Made by a program: the position numbers and the translations under genes
Source of the DNA: an uncultured Acetatifactor sp.
Lineage (GTDB): Bacteria; Bacillota; Clostridia; Lachnospirales; Lachnospiraceae
Assembly: GCA_910584235.1 (NCBI GenBank)
Contig: CAJTZD010000001.1
Coordinates: 124,001-188,000, forward strand
DNA: 64,000 nt
Reading direction: 5' to 3'
Notes under the pieces: generated by a model
Databases searched by the model: none
Seen by the model: the letters and a program-made list of their open reading frames with translations, nothing else
What the model was told of the DNA's origin: nothing
Shown here: in pieces, positions 24,077 to 30,813 of the stretch
How the letters are laid out: every line of letters begins with the position of its first letter
Position numbering within the stretch: the stretch's first letter is position 1

Positions 24077-25780
24077 TCATCCTCCGTTCTGTGCGTTCCT
24101 CTGATTAATGAACTGATCGTCATTGACAGATTCCGCATTCAGCACAATATAATCATATACGCTGAGACCATATTTCATATTCGGTTCCACAATAGCGTAC
24201 TCATCATTTTCACCCAGAATTGTAATCTGCTTAAAATCCGCATACCCTTTATTGATATTATATACCCCGATCAGGCTTGCGCGTTTGCTCACCGTAAAAG
24301 TCTCCTGGCTGTCCAGCTTATAAAGTGTATCTCCGGCATTCAGGATAGAACTGTCCACATAATATTCTTTCGTCTCATTGTCGAAATAATACACTTCAGT
24401 CTCCATCACTTCACTGGAAAGCGTCCCGTCCTCCAGTATCGTCTGACGTACAACGCTCTCTCCGCCGTTATTGCCGCCGGGAATCACAAACGCCTCCGGT
24501 ATCAGGAAAAATTCTTTCTCCACAATAGAGGAAACCGGAATTTTCAGTCCTCTCTCCTCTTCCACGATCAGCTCCACATCCAGAAACCGGTCTGTGATAA
24601 AGGAAACCATGGAGTTGGTGAAAGTAAGTTGCAAATAAGTATTGCCGTCCGCATTGTTAAGAAGCTTTGTTTCTCCCCAGGATTCATACTGGTTTTTTAA
24701 AAAACGTACCTTTATGAAGCCCTCTTCCTGAAGCTGAGCGCCCCTGGAAGCCTCAACCGGGATTACAATGGACCAATTCTCATTGGTGGATAATTTATAG
24801 ACCGCGTCACCCGCAGCCACAAGAGAATTTCCCATCAGAAGCTTTTTTTCATAGAGAGAATCGTCAAAGGTATCTTCTGTCACATCCTGGGCCGTCAAAG
24901 CCTCATAGCCGTCTGTCCAGTAAGTCACAATACCCGTATCCGGTGCATGAAAATACTTAATTATGCTCCCTACGCCGGATCCCCCTAAGTCATCGATACT
25001 TTGAAGCATATTGGTATTCGCCAGCTTCAGCACCGTATTTTTCATAGAATATTTAAAATCATATGTACTGCCATACTGTGCGGCATCAAAGCCATGGACA
25101 AAATTCACGATTTCATGTCTGAAATCAGCAAGGTCCCTTTCGGAAAGAGAATTCTCTCCAAGGCTCAGATTCTCCATTTCCTCATTCAAATGCCCCGTTT
25201 CATCCACGATATAAACGAGATTGTTCTTTGCCACCCTCTCTCCCTCTCTGGCATAGTAATTCACATAGCCTGCCGTCTCGGCATTTACCACAGTCTCGTC
25301 CCGCAGCACCACGCCCCTGTAAACGGTATCCGTGGCAAGCGAGCCCTCCTGTACCTCGTACCGAACAATATGACTGGTCTGGAAGTATATAATGATGCAG
25401 ACCACTACATAAATGAAAATAACGCCAAAAATCAGCATACCGATATTCAGGTTCAGGGGCTTTCTGTATTTTCTTATTTTAGTTACTTTCGGAGGTTTTC
25501 TCCGATTCCGCCGGACACTGTCGTTCCGGGCAGCGCTTCTGTTCCGGGAAGCATTGCCGCTCCTGACAGCACTCCTGTTTTCGGAAACTCTGTTGCTTCT
25601 GGCGGCACTCCTGTTTTCGGAAGCTCTGCCGCTCCTGACAGCACTCCTGTTTTCGGAAGCTCTGCCGCTCCTGGCGGCACTCCTGTTTTCGGAAACTCTG
25701 TTGCTTCTGGCGACGCTCCGGTTTTGTGGAACATTTCTGCTCTGCGGAACTCTCCGGTTCCTTTTTTTGCGATTTGCCAC
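24077..25780 (-). CDS. HlyD-like membrane protein with Arg/Ser-rich repeat tail, sepF locus
   Basis: The protein has 567 residues. Residues 1-110 are very basic and include six tandem 12-residue repeats (16-87) of the type RASENRSAARSG. One membrane span follows at about 113-133. The long extracellular part resembles HlyD-type adaptors (YRGVVLRDETVVNAETAGYV, biotinyl-like beta segments) and ends with a DYIVLNAESVN-type strand. No ABC or RND partner is adjacent. Position directly before yggS-sepF is suggestive of a cell-division or envelope role. GTG 25780 has GGAGG 7 nt upstream, and yggS starts 4 bp after the stop. The family call is moderate, and function is unknown. Confidence 0.72.
   Translation of the reverse strand: MANRKKRNRRVPQSRNVPQNRSVARSNRVSENRSAARSGRASENRSAVRSGRASENRSAARSNRVSENRSAVRSGNASRNRSAARNDSVRRNRRKPPKVTKIRKYRKPLNLNIGMLIFGVIFIYVVVCIIIYFQTSHIVRYEVQEGSLATDTVYRGVVLRDETVVNAETAGYVNYYAREGERVAKNNLVYIVDETGHLNEEMENLSLGENSLSERDLADFRHEIVNFVHGFDAAQYGSTYDFKYSMKNTVLKLANTNMLQSIDDLGGSGVGSIIKYFHAPDTGIVTYWTDGYEALTAQDVTEDTFDDSLYEKKLLMGNSLVAAGDAVYKLSTNENWSIVIPVEASRGAQLQEEGFIKVRFLKNQYESWGETKLLNNADGNTYLQLTFTNSMVSFITDRFLDVELIVEEERGLKIPVSSIVEKEFFLIPEAFVIPGGNNGGESVVRQTILEDGTLSSEVMETEVYYFDNETKEYYVDSSILNAGDTLYKLDSQETFTVSKRASLIGVYNINKGYADFKQITILGENDEYAIVEPNMKYGLSVYDYIVLNAESVNDDQFINQRNAQNGG
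25520..25735 (-). repeat. 36-bp coding tandem repeat
   Basis: A 36-bp period recurs about six times. The best copies begin with CTCCTGTTTTCGG on the + strand at 25572, 25608, 25644 and 25680. Alternating variants (TTGCTTCTGGCGG versus CCGCTCCTGACAG types) occur. It encodes the Arg/Ser-rich 12-residue repeats of the HlyD-like protein. Confidence 0.92.
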
Positions 25781-25796
25781 TCACATGCCTCCAAAC

Positions 25797-25827
25797 AAAA
25801 GCCCCGGGATATTATTTCCGAGGCTTT
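25797..25827 (-). terminator. Hairpin just upstream of the HlyD-like gene
   Basis: On the minus strand AAAGCCTCGG pairs with CCGGGGCTTT (one mismatch) and is followed by TGTTTGG, which also begins the ribosome site region. It may be a terminator or attenuator ahead of the HlyD-sepF operon. Confidence 0.5.
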
Positions 25828-25862
25828 CGTGTGTACTCTTCCTATGCTTCATGACAGAGAAA

Positions 25863-25887
25863 GGCCGCAATACAGTCTCTTGCGGCC
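25863..25887 (-). terminator. Intrinsic terminator after the P-loop gene
   Basis: GGCCGCAA (25863-25870) pairs with TTGCGGCC (25880-25887) around 9 nt. On the minus strand TTTCTCT follows. It lies 9 bp beyond the stop of the P-loop protein gene. Confidence 0.75.
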
Positions 25888-25896
25888 GGGATGCCA

Positions 25897-26316
25897 TTAA
25901 AGGGAAACTATGACCTTGTCTTTCAGATCCTCCGGAAGCTGTGACTCATCCATGGATATACTTAAGACAAAATCGACTTCATATTTTTCACTGAGTTTTT
26001 CCAATTTTTTCATGACGGCCCCGATGTCCTGGCCCTCAAGGCATGCTATTTTTAAGAAATTATCGAAATACATCTGCTGCAGATCATGATCCTGAGAGAC
26101 GATACCGCTCACAAATCCCAAGAACTCGCTGCTGTTCTCCACCATATACTGGGAGACATCAATCAGGCGAACCTTGTTGTTCAGTTCGTACATATGCTTC
26201 GTATTCTTGTCAAGATACACGATATTGCCTGCAATCTCCTTGATTTCGCTATTTACTTTCTCCAATAGCTGCGTTGTCTTACCTTTACCTTTATTGCCTA
26301 CAATTAACTGGACCAT
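25897..26316 (-). CDS. Small P-loop ATP-binding protein, function unknown
   Basis: The protein has 139 residues beginning MVQLIVGNKGKGKTTQLLEK, a clear Walker A (GNKGKGKT, about residues 7-14). A Walker B-like strand is suggested near VDFVLSISMD, where SMDES is unusual because the acidic residue follows Ser-Met. No helicase, kinase or transporter signature is visible. A strong AAGGAGGG site sits ahead of ATG 26316. It has its own promoter overlapping the end of the carboxypeptidase gene and its own terminator, so it is a single-gene unit between the mre-min and sepF clusters. I do not recognise a characterised family. Confidence 0.7.
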   Translation of the reverse strand: MVQLIVGNKGKGKTTQLLEKVNSEIKEIAGNIVYLDKNTKHMYELNNKVRLIDVSQYMVENSSEFLGFVSGIVSQDHDLQQMYFDNFLKIACLEGQDIGAVMKKLEKLSEKYEVDFVLSISMDESQLPEDLKDKVIVSL

Positions 26317-26354
26317 TGGAAACCCTCCTTAAGTATTAATATTTACCTACCATC

Positions 26355-26384
26355 ATTATAACCTCTATTTGTGAATCTCGTCAA
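26355..26384 (-). promoter_or_regulatory. Promoter for the P-loop gene
   Basis: TTGACG (26379-26384) and TATAAT (26355-26360) on the minus strand are 18 bp apart, and overlap the last codons and stop of the carboxypeptidase gene. Confidence 0.7.
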
Positions 26385-27348
26385 GTAAATCTGTCATTTC
26401 CTCGTAAAGCTGTTCGACCCCGTCCGCACGCAGGACAATAGAGATATAGGGCGATCCGTTCTCGTCTCTGGATAAGAGCATCAGACAGTTCCCCGCCGCA
26501 TTGGTGGTCCCGGTCTTGCCTCCGATGACAGTCACGTTGGCAGGAGCCTGCCTTTCCCCTCTCAGATACTGATTTGAGTTCTGCCTGTCAAACGATTTTT
26601 CCTTACCGTCCTTATCGTAAAACACGGTCTGGTAGCTGGACATATGTATGATTTCGTTAAAAGTGTCGATTTTAACAGCTTCTTTAAAAATCAGATACAG
26701 ATCATAGGCTGTGGTGTAGTGCTCTGATTCCGTCAATCCGTGGGGATTCATAAAATGCGTATTGGTAGCTCCGAGCCTGGCTGCCTCCTCATTCATCATC
26801 TCCACAAAACGTTCTACACTTCCCCCTACATTCTCGGCAATCATCATAGCCACATCATTGGAGGAATAAATCAGGAGAATCCGCAATGCCTGGTCCAATG
26901 TCATAGTATCTCCCGAAGTCAGGCCACAGAGCACTGCGCCCGGCTCCGTGATATTTACCACATCCGAAGCCGTCAGCGTCTGGTTCAACTGTCCGTATCG
27001 GATCGCCACCAGCGCAGTCATCACCTTGGTCAGACTGGCCGGATGCAGTCTTTCGTGGATATTCTTGGCATAGAGTACCTCTTTTTTGTCCAGACCAAAC
27101 AAACCCGCCGCTTCCGCATGAGTCATATCCACCGTATCGCTGGGCACATTACCGGATGCCACGCACAGATTTGCTGCAAACGGCTGTGCTGTGCGCGTCT
27201 CCTGTCTGGTCACCACATTGAAGCTGCTGACATCGTAATCCACATGATAAGCCATGTCATAGGACAGACTGCCGCAGCCGCTGCAGCAGATCATTAACAT
27301 CATACCGCAGATCAATGAAAAAATCTTTTTTCTATTTGTACAGTTCAC
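26365..27348 (-). CDS. D-alanyl-D-alanine carboxypeptidase (S11 family), lipoprotein-like
   Basis: The protein has 327 residues. The N-terminus is a signal peptide ending in CCSGC, possibly a lipobox with the Cys at about residue 25. Peptidase S11 motifs are complete: SLTK (SxxK), YSSND (SxN) and GGKTGTT (KTG). It trims the terminal D-Ala of peptidoglycan pentapeptides. It starts within the end of mgsA (17-bp overlap) and ends the mre-min-rodA cluster, consistent with wall maturation. Confidence 0.93.
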   Translation of the reverse strand: MNCTNRKKIFSLICGMMLMICCSGCGSLSYDMAYHVDYDVSSFNVVTRQETRTAQPFAANLCVASGNVPSDTVDMTHAEAAGLFGLDKKEVLYAKNIHERLHPASLTKVMTALVAIRYGQLNQTLTASDVVNITEPGAVLCGLTSGDTMTLDQALRILLIYSSNDVAMMIAENVGGSVERFVEMMNEEAARLGATNTHFMNPHGLTESEHYTTAYDLYLIFKEAVKIDTFNEIIHMSSYQTVFYDKDGKEKSFDRQNSNQYLRGERQAPANVTVIGGKTGTTNAAGNCLMLLSRDENGSPYISIVLRADGVEQLYEEMTDLLDEIHK

Positions 27349-27727
27349 GCCATTCCAAATCCCCTCTGTCCAGTGCCTTGATCAGCAATTCCGCGCTTGC
27401 CAGATTCGTCGCCAGCGGAATATTATGGGTATCGCATAAATGCACCACATTGTTCACGTCCGGCTCATGCTTCTTTGGGTTCAAAGGATCCCGCAGAAAG
27501 ATCACAAGGTCAATCTCATTGTTCTCGATCTGGGCGCCGATCTGCTGCTCCCCGCCCAGATGCCCTGCCAGACACTTGTGGATATTCAAATTCGTGACTT
27601 CTTCAATCAGACGTCCCGTAGTGCCTGTGGCATACAATTCATTCTTGCTCAGAATCCCCCGGTAAGCGATGCAGAAATTCTGCATTAACTTCTTTTTTGC
27701 ATCATGTGCAATCAGTGCGATGTTCAT
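27332..27727 (-). CDS. mgsA: Methylglyoxal synthase
   Basis: The protein has 131 residues. It turns dihydroxyacetone phosphate into methylglyoxal and phosphate, a bypass under phosphate limitation. The family features are MNIALIAHDAKK, ATGTTGRLI, LAGHLGGEQQIG and the catalytic Asp in FLRDPLNPKKHEPD. It is placed between rodA and the carboxypeptidase gene, a common neighbourhood in Clostridia. Confidence 0.96.
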   Translation of the reverse strand: MNIALIAHDAKKKLMQNFCIAYRGILSKNELYATGTTGRLIEEVTNLNIHKCLAGHLGGEQQIGAQIENNEIDLVIFLRDPLNPKKHEPDVNNVVHLCDTHNIPLATNLASAELLIKALDRGDLEWRELYK

Positions 27728-27752
27728 AAGTGTACCTCCTCCATAGCATCTT

Positions 27753-28865
27753 CTACTGTTTCGTTTTCTTTGCCTGAAGCCTTACGTTCAGGACAAACCC
27801 CATGCCGATAAATAGACTCAGCAGCGAAGTCAGACCGTAGCTGACAAAGGGAAGCGTAAGTCCTGTGGTAGGCAGAATGAAAGTCGCCACGCCGATGTTG
27901 AAAAAACCCTGAAAGGCCACGAGCCCTCCCATGCTGGCGGCGATGATCGTCCCTGCCACGTCTTTCGCTTTCCGGGCCACCGAGATGCATTCCAATGCCA
28001 CACTGAATAGCAACACGATTACCACGACGCTCCCCTTGAAGCCGAATTCCTCTCCGATTACGGAGAAAATAAAGTCTGTCTGCGCCTCCGAAAGAAAATT
28101 GCCATTTTTCACCGATGTAATCTCATTATTCTTGTATCCTTTCCCCTCCAGCTGCCCGGAAGCAATGGCTGTCACGGAATTCAGCTGCTGATATGCGTAG
28201 GTGGTCTCGTATTCCTGGGGGTTGACAAAGGCCAGTACCCGGGTCTTCTGATTATCTGTCAAAAGGTCGCTGTCCGGCTGCAGTGCCAGCGATATTACCA
28301 GCGCCACCGCCGGTATCGCCACCGCTATGGCCCCGAACACCAGCTTCAGACTCACGCCCCCCGCGAACATAATGATACAGAACACTGCCAGGAGTACGAT
28401 ACTTGTAGAAAGATCCGGCTGCTCCCAGACCAAAATCCAGGGCAGCGCGTACATGACTACGCAGCTGACTATGATTACTACGGTATTCAATTTCTTCCTA
28501 TGTTTCATAATAAACTGTGCAAAGAATAAAATCAACAATATTTTTGCAGTTTCTGAAGGTTGAAACCGCAGTCCCCCAATCGTGAGCCATCTGGTGGCGC
28601 CTTTGGCATTGTCCCCAAACTGCCAGACAGCCACCAGCAGCACCAGATTGGCCACATACATCAGCCAGTTCAGTCTAATTACCATGGTATAGTCAAAAAA
28701 AGAAATGACCACCATCAGTACCGTACCTACCGCCACTCCGGCCAGCTGCTTGTTCTGCAGGGACGGCTCCGCGCTCCCTATGGTAATAACGCCTACCGCC
28801 GAGAGCGCCAATATCAGCAGCACAAGCTTAAAATCGTAATCCCGTAATCTGTATCTTTTAAACAT
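27753..28865 (-). CDS. rodA: RodA/FtsW-family SEDS peptidoglycan glycosyltransferase
   Basis: The protein has 370 residues with about ten membrane segments. SEDS hallmarks are WLTIGGLRFQPSETAKI, the essential Asp-containing loop (DFIFSVIGEEFGFKG) and the late LPFVSYGLTSLLS segment. It polymerises glycan for side-wall growth with a class B PBP, which is encoded upstream. Its place within the mre-min cluster favours RodA over FtsW. Confidence 0.94.
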   Translation of the reverse strand: MFKRYRLRDYDFKLVLLILALSAVGVITIGSAEPSLQNKQLAGVAVGTVLMVVISFFDYTMVIRLNWLMYVANLVLLVAVWQFGDNAKGATRWLTIGGLRFQPSETAKILLILFFAQFIMKHRKKLNTVVIIVSCVVMYALPWILVWEQPDLSTSIVLLAVFCIIMFAGGVSLKLVFGAIAVAIPAVALVISLALQPDSDLLTDNQKTRVLAFVNPQEYETTYAYQQLNSVTAIASGQLEGKGYKNNEITSVKNGNFLSEAQTDFIFSVIGEEFGFKGSVVVIVLLFSVALECISVARKAKDVAGTIIAASMGGLVAFQGFFNIGVATFILPTTGLTLPFVSYGLTSLLSLFIGMGFVLNVRLQAKKTKQ

Positions 28866-28902
28866 ATTTTCCTCTACGCATTCTACTCCGTGAATTCCCG
28901 GC

Positions 28903-29187
28903 TCATTTTGCCAAATCCTTTGCCGTCACATCCACGATGGGAATATTGGCGTACAGAGAGGGCATCTTGCCTCCCCGCCCCGATTTGTTCCCCTTTGTAT
29001 TGATCTGAATATCCATATTCTCCGAATCTATCTTCATGTATTTGGACAAGACCTTTGCTATGTCTGTCTTAATCAGCTCCATAACCTCCGGTGAACAGTT
29101 GACTCTGTCGGAAATCAGCAGAATCTTTAACCTGTCTTTCGCAATCTGGCAGGAGCTCTTTCTTCGAAAAAAATGTCTCATCTTCAC
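28903..29187 (-). CDS. minE: Cell division topological specificity factor MinE
   Basis: The protein has 94 residues. An N-terminal membrane and MinD-binding segment (MRHFFRRKSSCQIAKDRLKI) precedes the dimeric C-terminal beta domain (VMELIKTDIAKVLSKYMKID). It stimulates MinD ATPase. It begins 5 bp after minD. Presence of MinE rather than DivIVA-only control is typical of many Clostridia. Confidence 0.95.
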   Translation of the reverse strand: MKMRHFFRRKSSCQIAKDRLKILLISDRVNCSPEVMELIKTDIAKVLSKYMKIDSENMDIQINTKGNKSGRGGKMPSLYANIPIVDVTAKDLAK

Positions 29188-29192
29188 TCCTC

Positions 29193-30032
29193 CTATGCCT
29201 TATGAAAAATACCAGTCACCCTGGTCCAGAATGAGATGCCCTTGTCAAAGTTCAGATAGGGCACTTCTTTTCCCTCCACACGATGTACCACGTTTGCGTA
29301 GGCCTGTCCCGCCGGGGAGCTGCTCCCCACCAGGGGCTCACCCTGATTGGTAGCGACCACTACGCTCTCATCGTCCGGTATAATCCCGATCAGCGGGATA
29401 GCCAGGATATCCACTACATCCTGGGCTGACATCATATCCCCGCGCCTGACCATATCCATCCGCAGTCTGTTGATGATCAGATCCATCTGTTTGAAGCCAT
29501 TGGCTTCCAGAAGCCCTATAATCCGGTCTGCGTCCCGGATGGCGGATACCTCGGGGGTAGTCACTACCAACGCTCTGTCCGCTCCGGCAATGGCATTCTG
29601 AAACCCCTGCTCAATTCCCGCCGGACAGTCCAACAGGATGAAATCAAACTGCTCTTTCAGATGCTCGATGACTTTCACCATCTGTCCCGGAGACACCGCC
29701 GACTTGTCCCTGGTCTGGGCAGAGGGCATCAGATACAGTCCCGGGTGGCGCTTGTCCCGGATCAGGGCCTGCTTCACCCGGCAGTTCCCCTCCACCACGT
29801 CCACCAGATTATAGACAATGCGGTTCTCCAGTCCCATGACCACGTCCAGATTCCGCAGACCGATGTCCGTGTCGATCAGGCAGACTTTCTTTCCCAGTTT
29901 TGCCAGACCTGTTCCTACGTTTGCGGTCGTGGTGGTCTTGCCCACGCCGCCTTTCCCTGAAGTGACGACAATGACTTTGGAGCCTTGCTGCTCCGAGGAA
30001 AATTGCTTTTCCGTGGAACTCTTCTTTTCCAT
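29193..30032 (-). CDS. minD: Septum-site determining ATPase MinD, with repeat-like N-terminal tail
   Basis: The protein has 279 residues. The deviant Walker A GKGGVGKTT is at 26-34, with DTDIGLRNLDVVMGLE, LDCPAGIEQGF and a C-terminal amphipathic membrane helix (FWTRVTGIFHKA). Residues 1-18 before the first strand consist of three six-residue units (EKKSST, EKQFSS, EQQGSK), a degenerate form of the dispersed 18-bp repeat. A GGA-rich site precedes the ATG at 30032. It places the division inhibitor MinC away from midcell. Confidence 0.96.
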   Translation of the reverse strand: MEKKSSTEKQFSSEQQGSKVIVVTSGKGGVGKTTTTANVGTGLAKLGKKVCLIDTDIGLRNLDVVMGLENRIVYNLVDVVEGNCRVKQALIRDKRHPGLYLMPSAQTRDKSAVSPGQMVKVIEHLKEQFDFILLDCPAGIEQGFQNAIAGADRALVVTTPEVSAIRDADRIIGLLEANGFKQMDLIINRLRMDMVRRGDMMSAQDVVDILAIPLIGIIPDDESVVVATNQGEPLVGSSSPAGQAYANVVHRVEGKEVPYLNFDKGISFWTRVTGIFHKA

Positions 30033-30121
30033 TTTTCCTGTCCTCCGGCATTAATATTTGTCAGTCGTCCTCCAAACATCTCCGGATGCCTGCTTTGTAG
30101 AATCGTCACTCCGCAGACATA

Positions 30122-30793
30122 TCAGAAGCTGCTCAGCAAATCTTTGGTAAGCGCTTCAATAATGACTCTGTCGTTCTTCACATATGCGATTTTCGGTCGT
30201 ACCTTGGGTCTGATTCCCCATCTTGGCGTTCTTGTACCTGATTTATATTTGAAATCGCCGATTCTGATTCTCTCCGGCTCCATTTCAAACGCCGCTATAA
30301 AAGCTCCCTCCCGCCCATTGCCTCCCGCATGGGCTTTTCCGTAGAGTCCCCCCAATATGATAATGCTCTTGGCGCTGATGATGCTGCTCCCCGGATAAAT
30401 ATCCCCCAGCATGATAATGCTGTTTTCCGTCTCCAGCACTTCCCTGTCCTTTAAGTCTCCCCGAAAGAACTGGCCCTCAGGCTTCTGATCCATCGCTTCT
30501 TCCGTGCGCTCCAGCGCTCTCACGAAATTTTTATTCACTGTGTCATCTTTCTCTACGATGCAGGCAATATTGATGTCACTGTTATCCCGAATCGTCTCCA
30601 ATATCCGGATTTCCTCCATATCCGACACGGCGCGCCCCTCTATGGACAATGCCATAGTGACATTGCCGAAGAAATTTCTTGCATCAGAGAACTTATATCC
30701 GATTTCTTCCAGTAAATTCTCAAATGGCATCTCCGCATTCAGATATAACGCAATCCCGTTGGGAAAGCTTTTGATGATAACTGCTTCTCTCAT
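30122..30793 (-). CDS. minC: Septum-site determining protein MinC
   Basis: The protein has 223 residues. The N-terminal domain (1-100) is followed by the right-handed beta-helix C-terminal domain with FFRGDLKDREVLETENSIIMLGD-type and AHAGGNGREGAFIAAFEMEPERIRIGD-type rungs that bind MinD. It inhibits FtsZ assembly. It is followed by minD after an 89-bp gap. Confidence 0.94.
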   Translation of the reverse strand: MREAVIIKSFPNGIALYLNAEMPFENLLEEIGYKFSDARNFFGNVTMALSIEGRAVSDMEEIRILETIRDNSDINIACIVEKDDTVNKNFVRALERTEEAMDQKPEGQFFRGDLKDREVLETENSIIMLGDIYPGSSIISAKSIIILGGLYGKAHAGGNGREGAFIAAFEMEPERIRIGDFKYKSGTRTPRWGIRPKVRPKIAYVKNDRVIIEALTKDLLSSF

Positions 30794-30813
30794 AATCCGT
30801 TTTGCTCCTGTTT

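Noticed and set aside
25001..25900. 299-residue + strand open frame with Ser/Ala/Pro repeats
   Set aside because: Its repeats come from the 36-bp coding repeat of the HlyD-like gene read backwards. There is no ribosome site.
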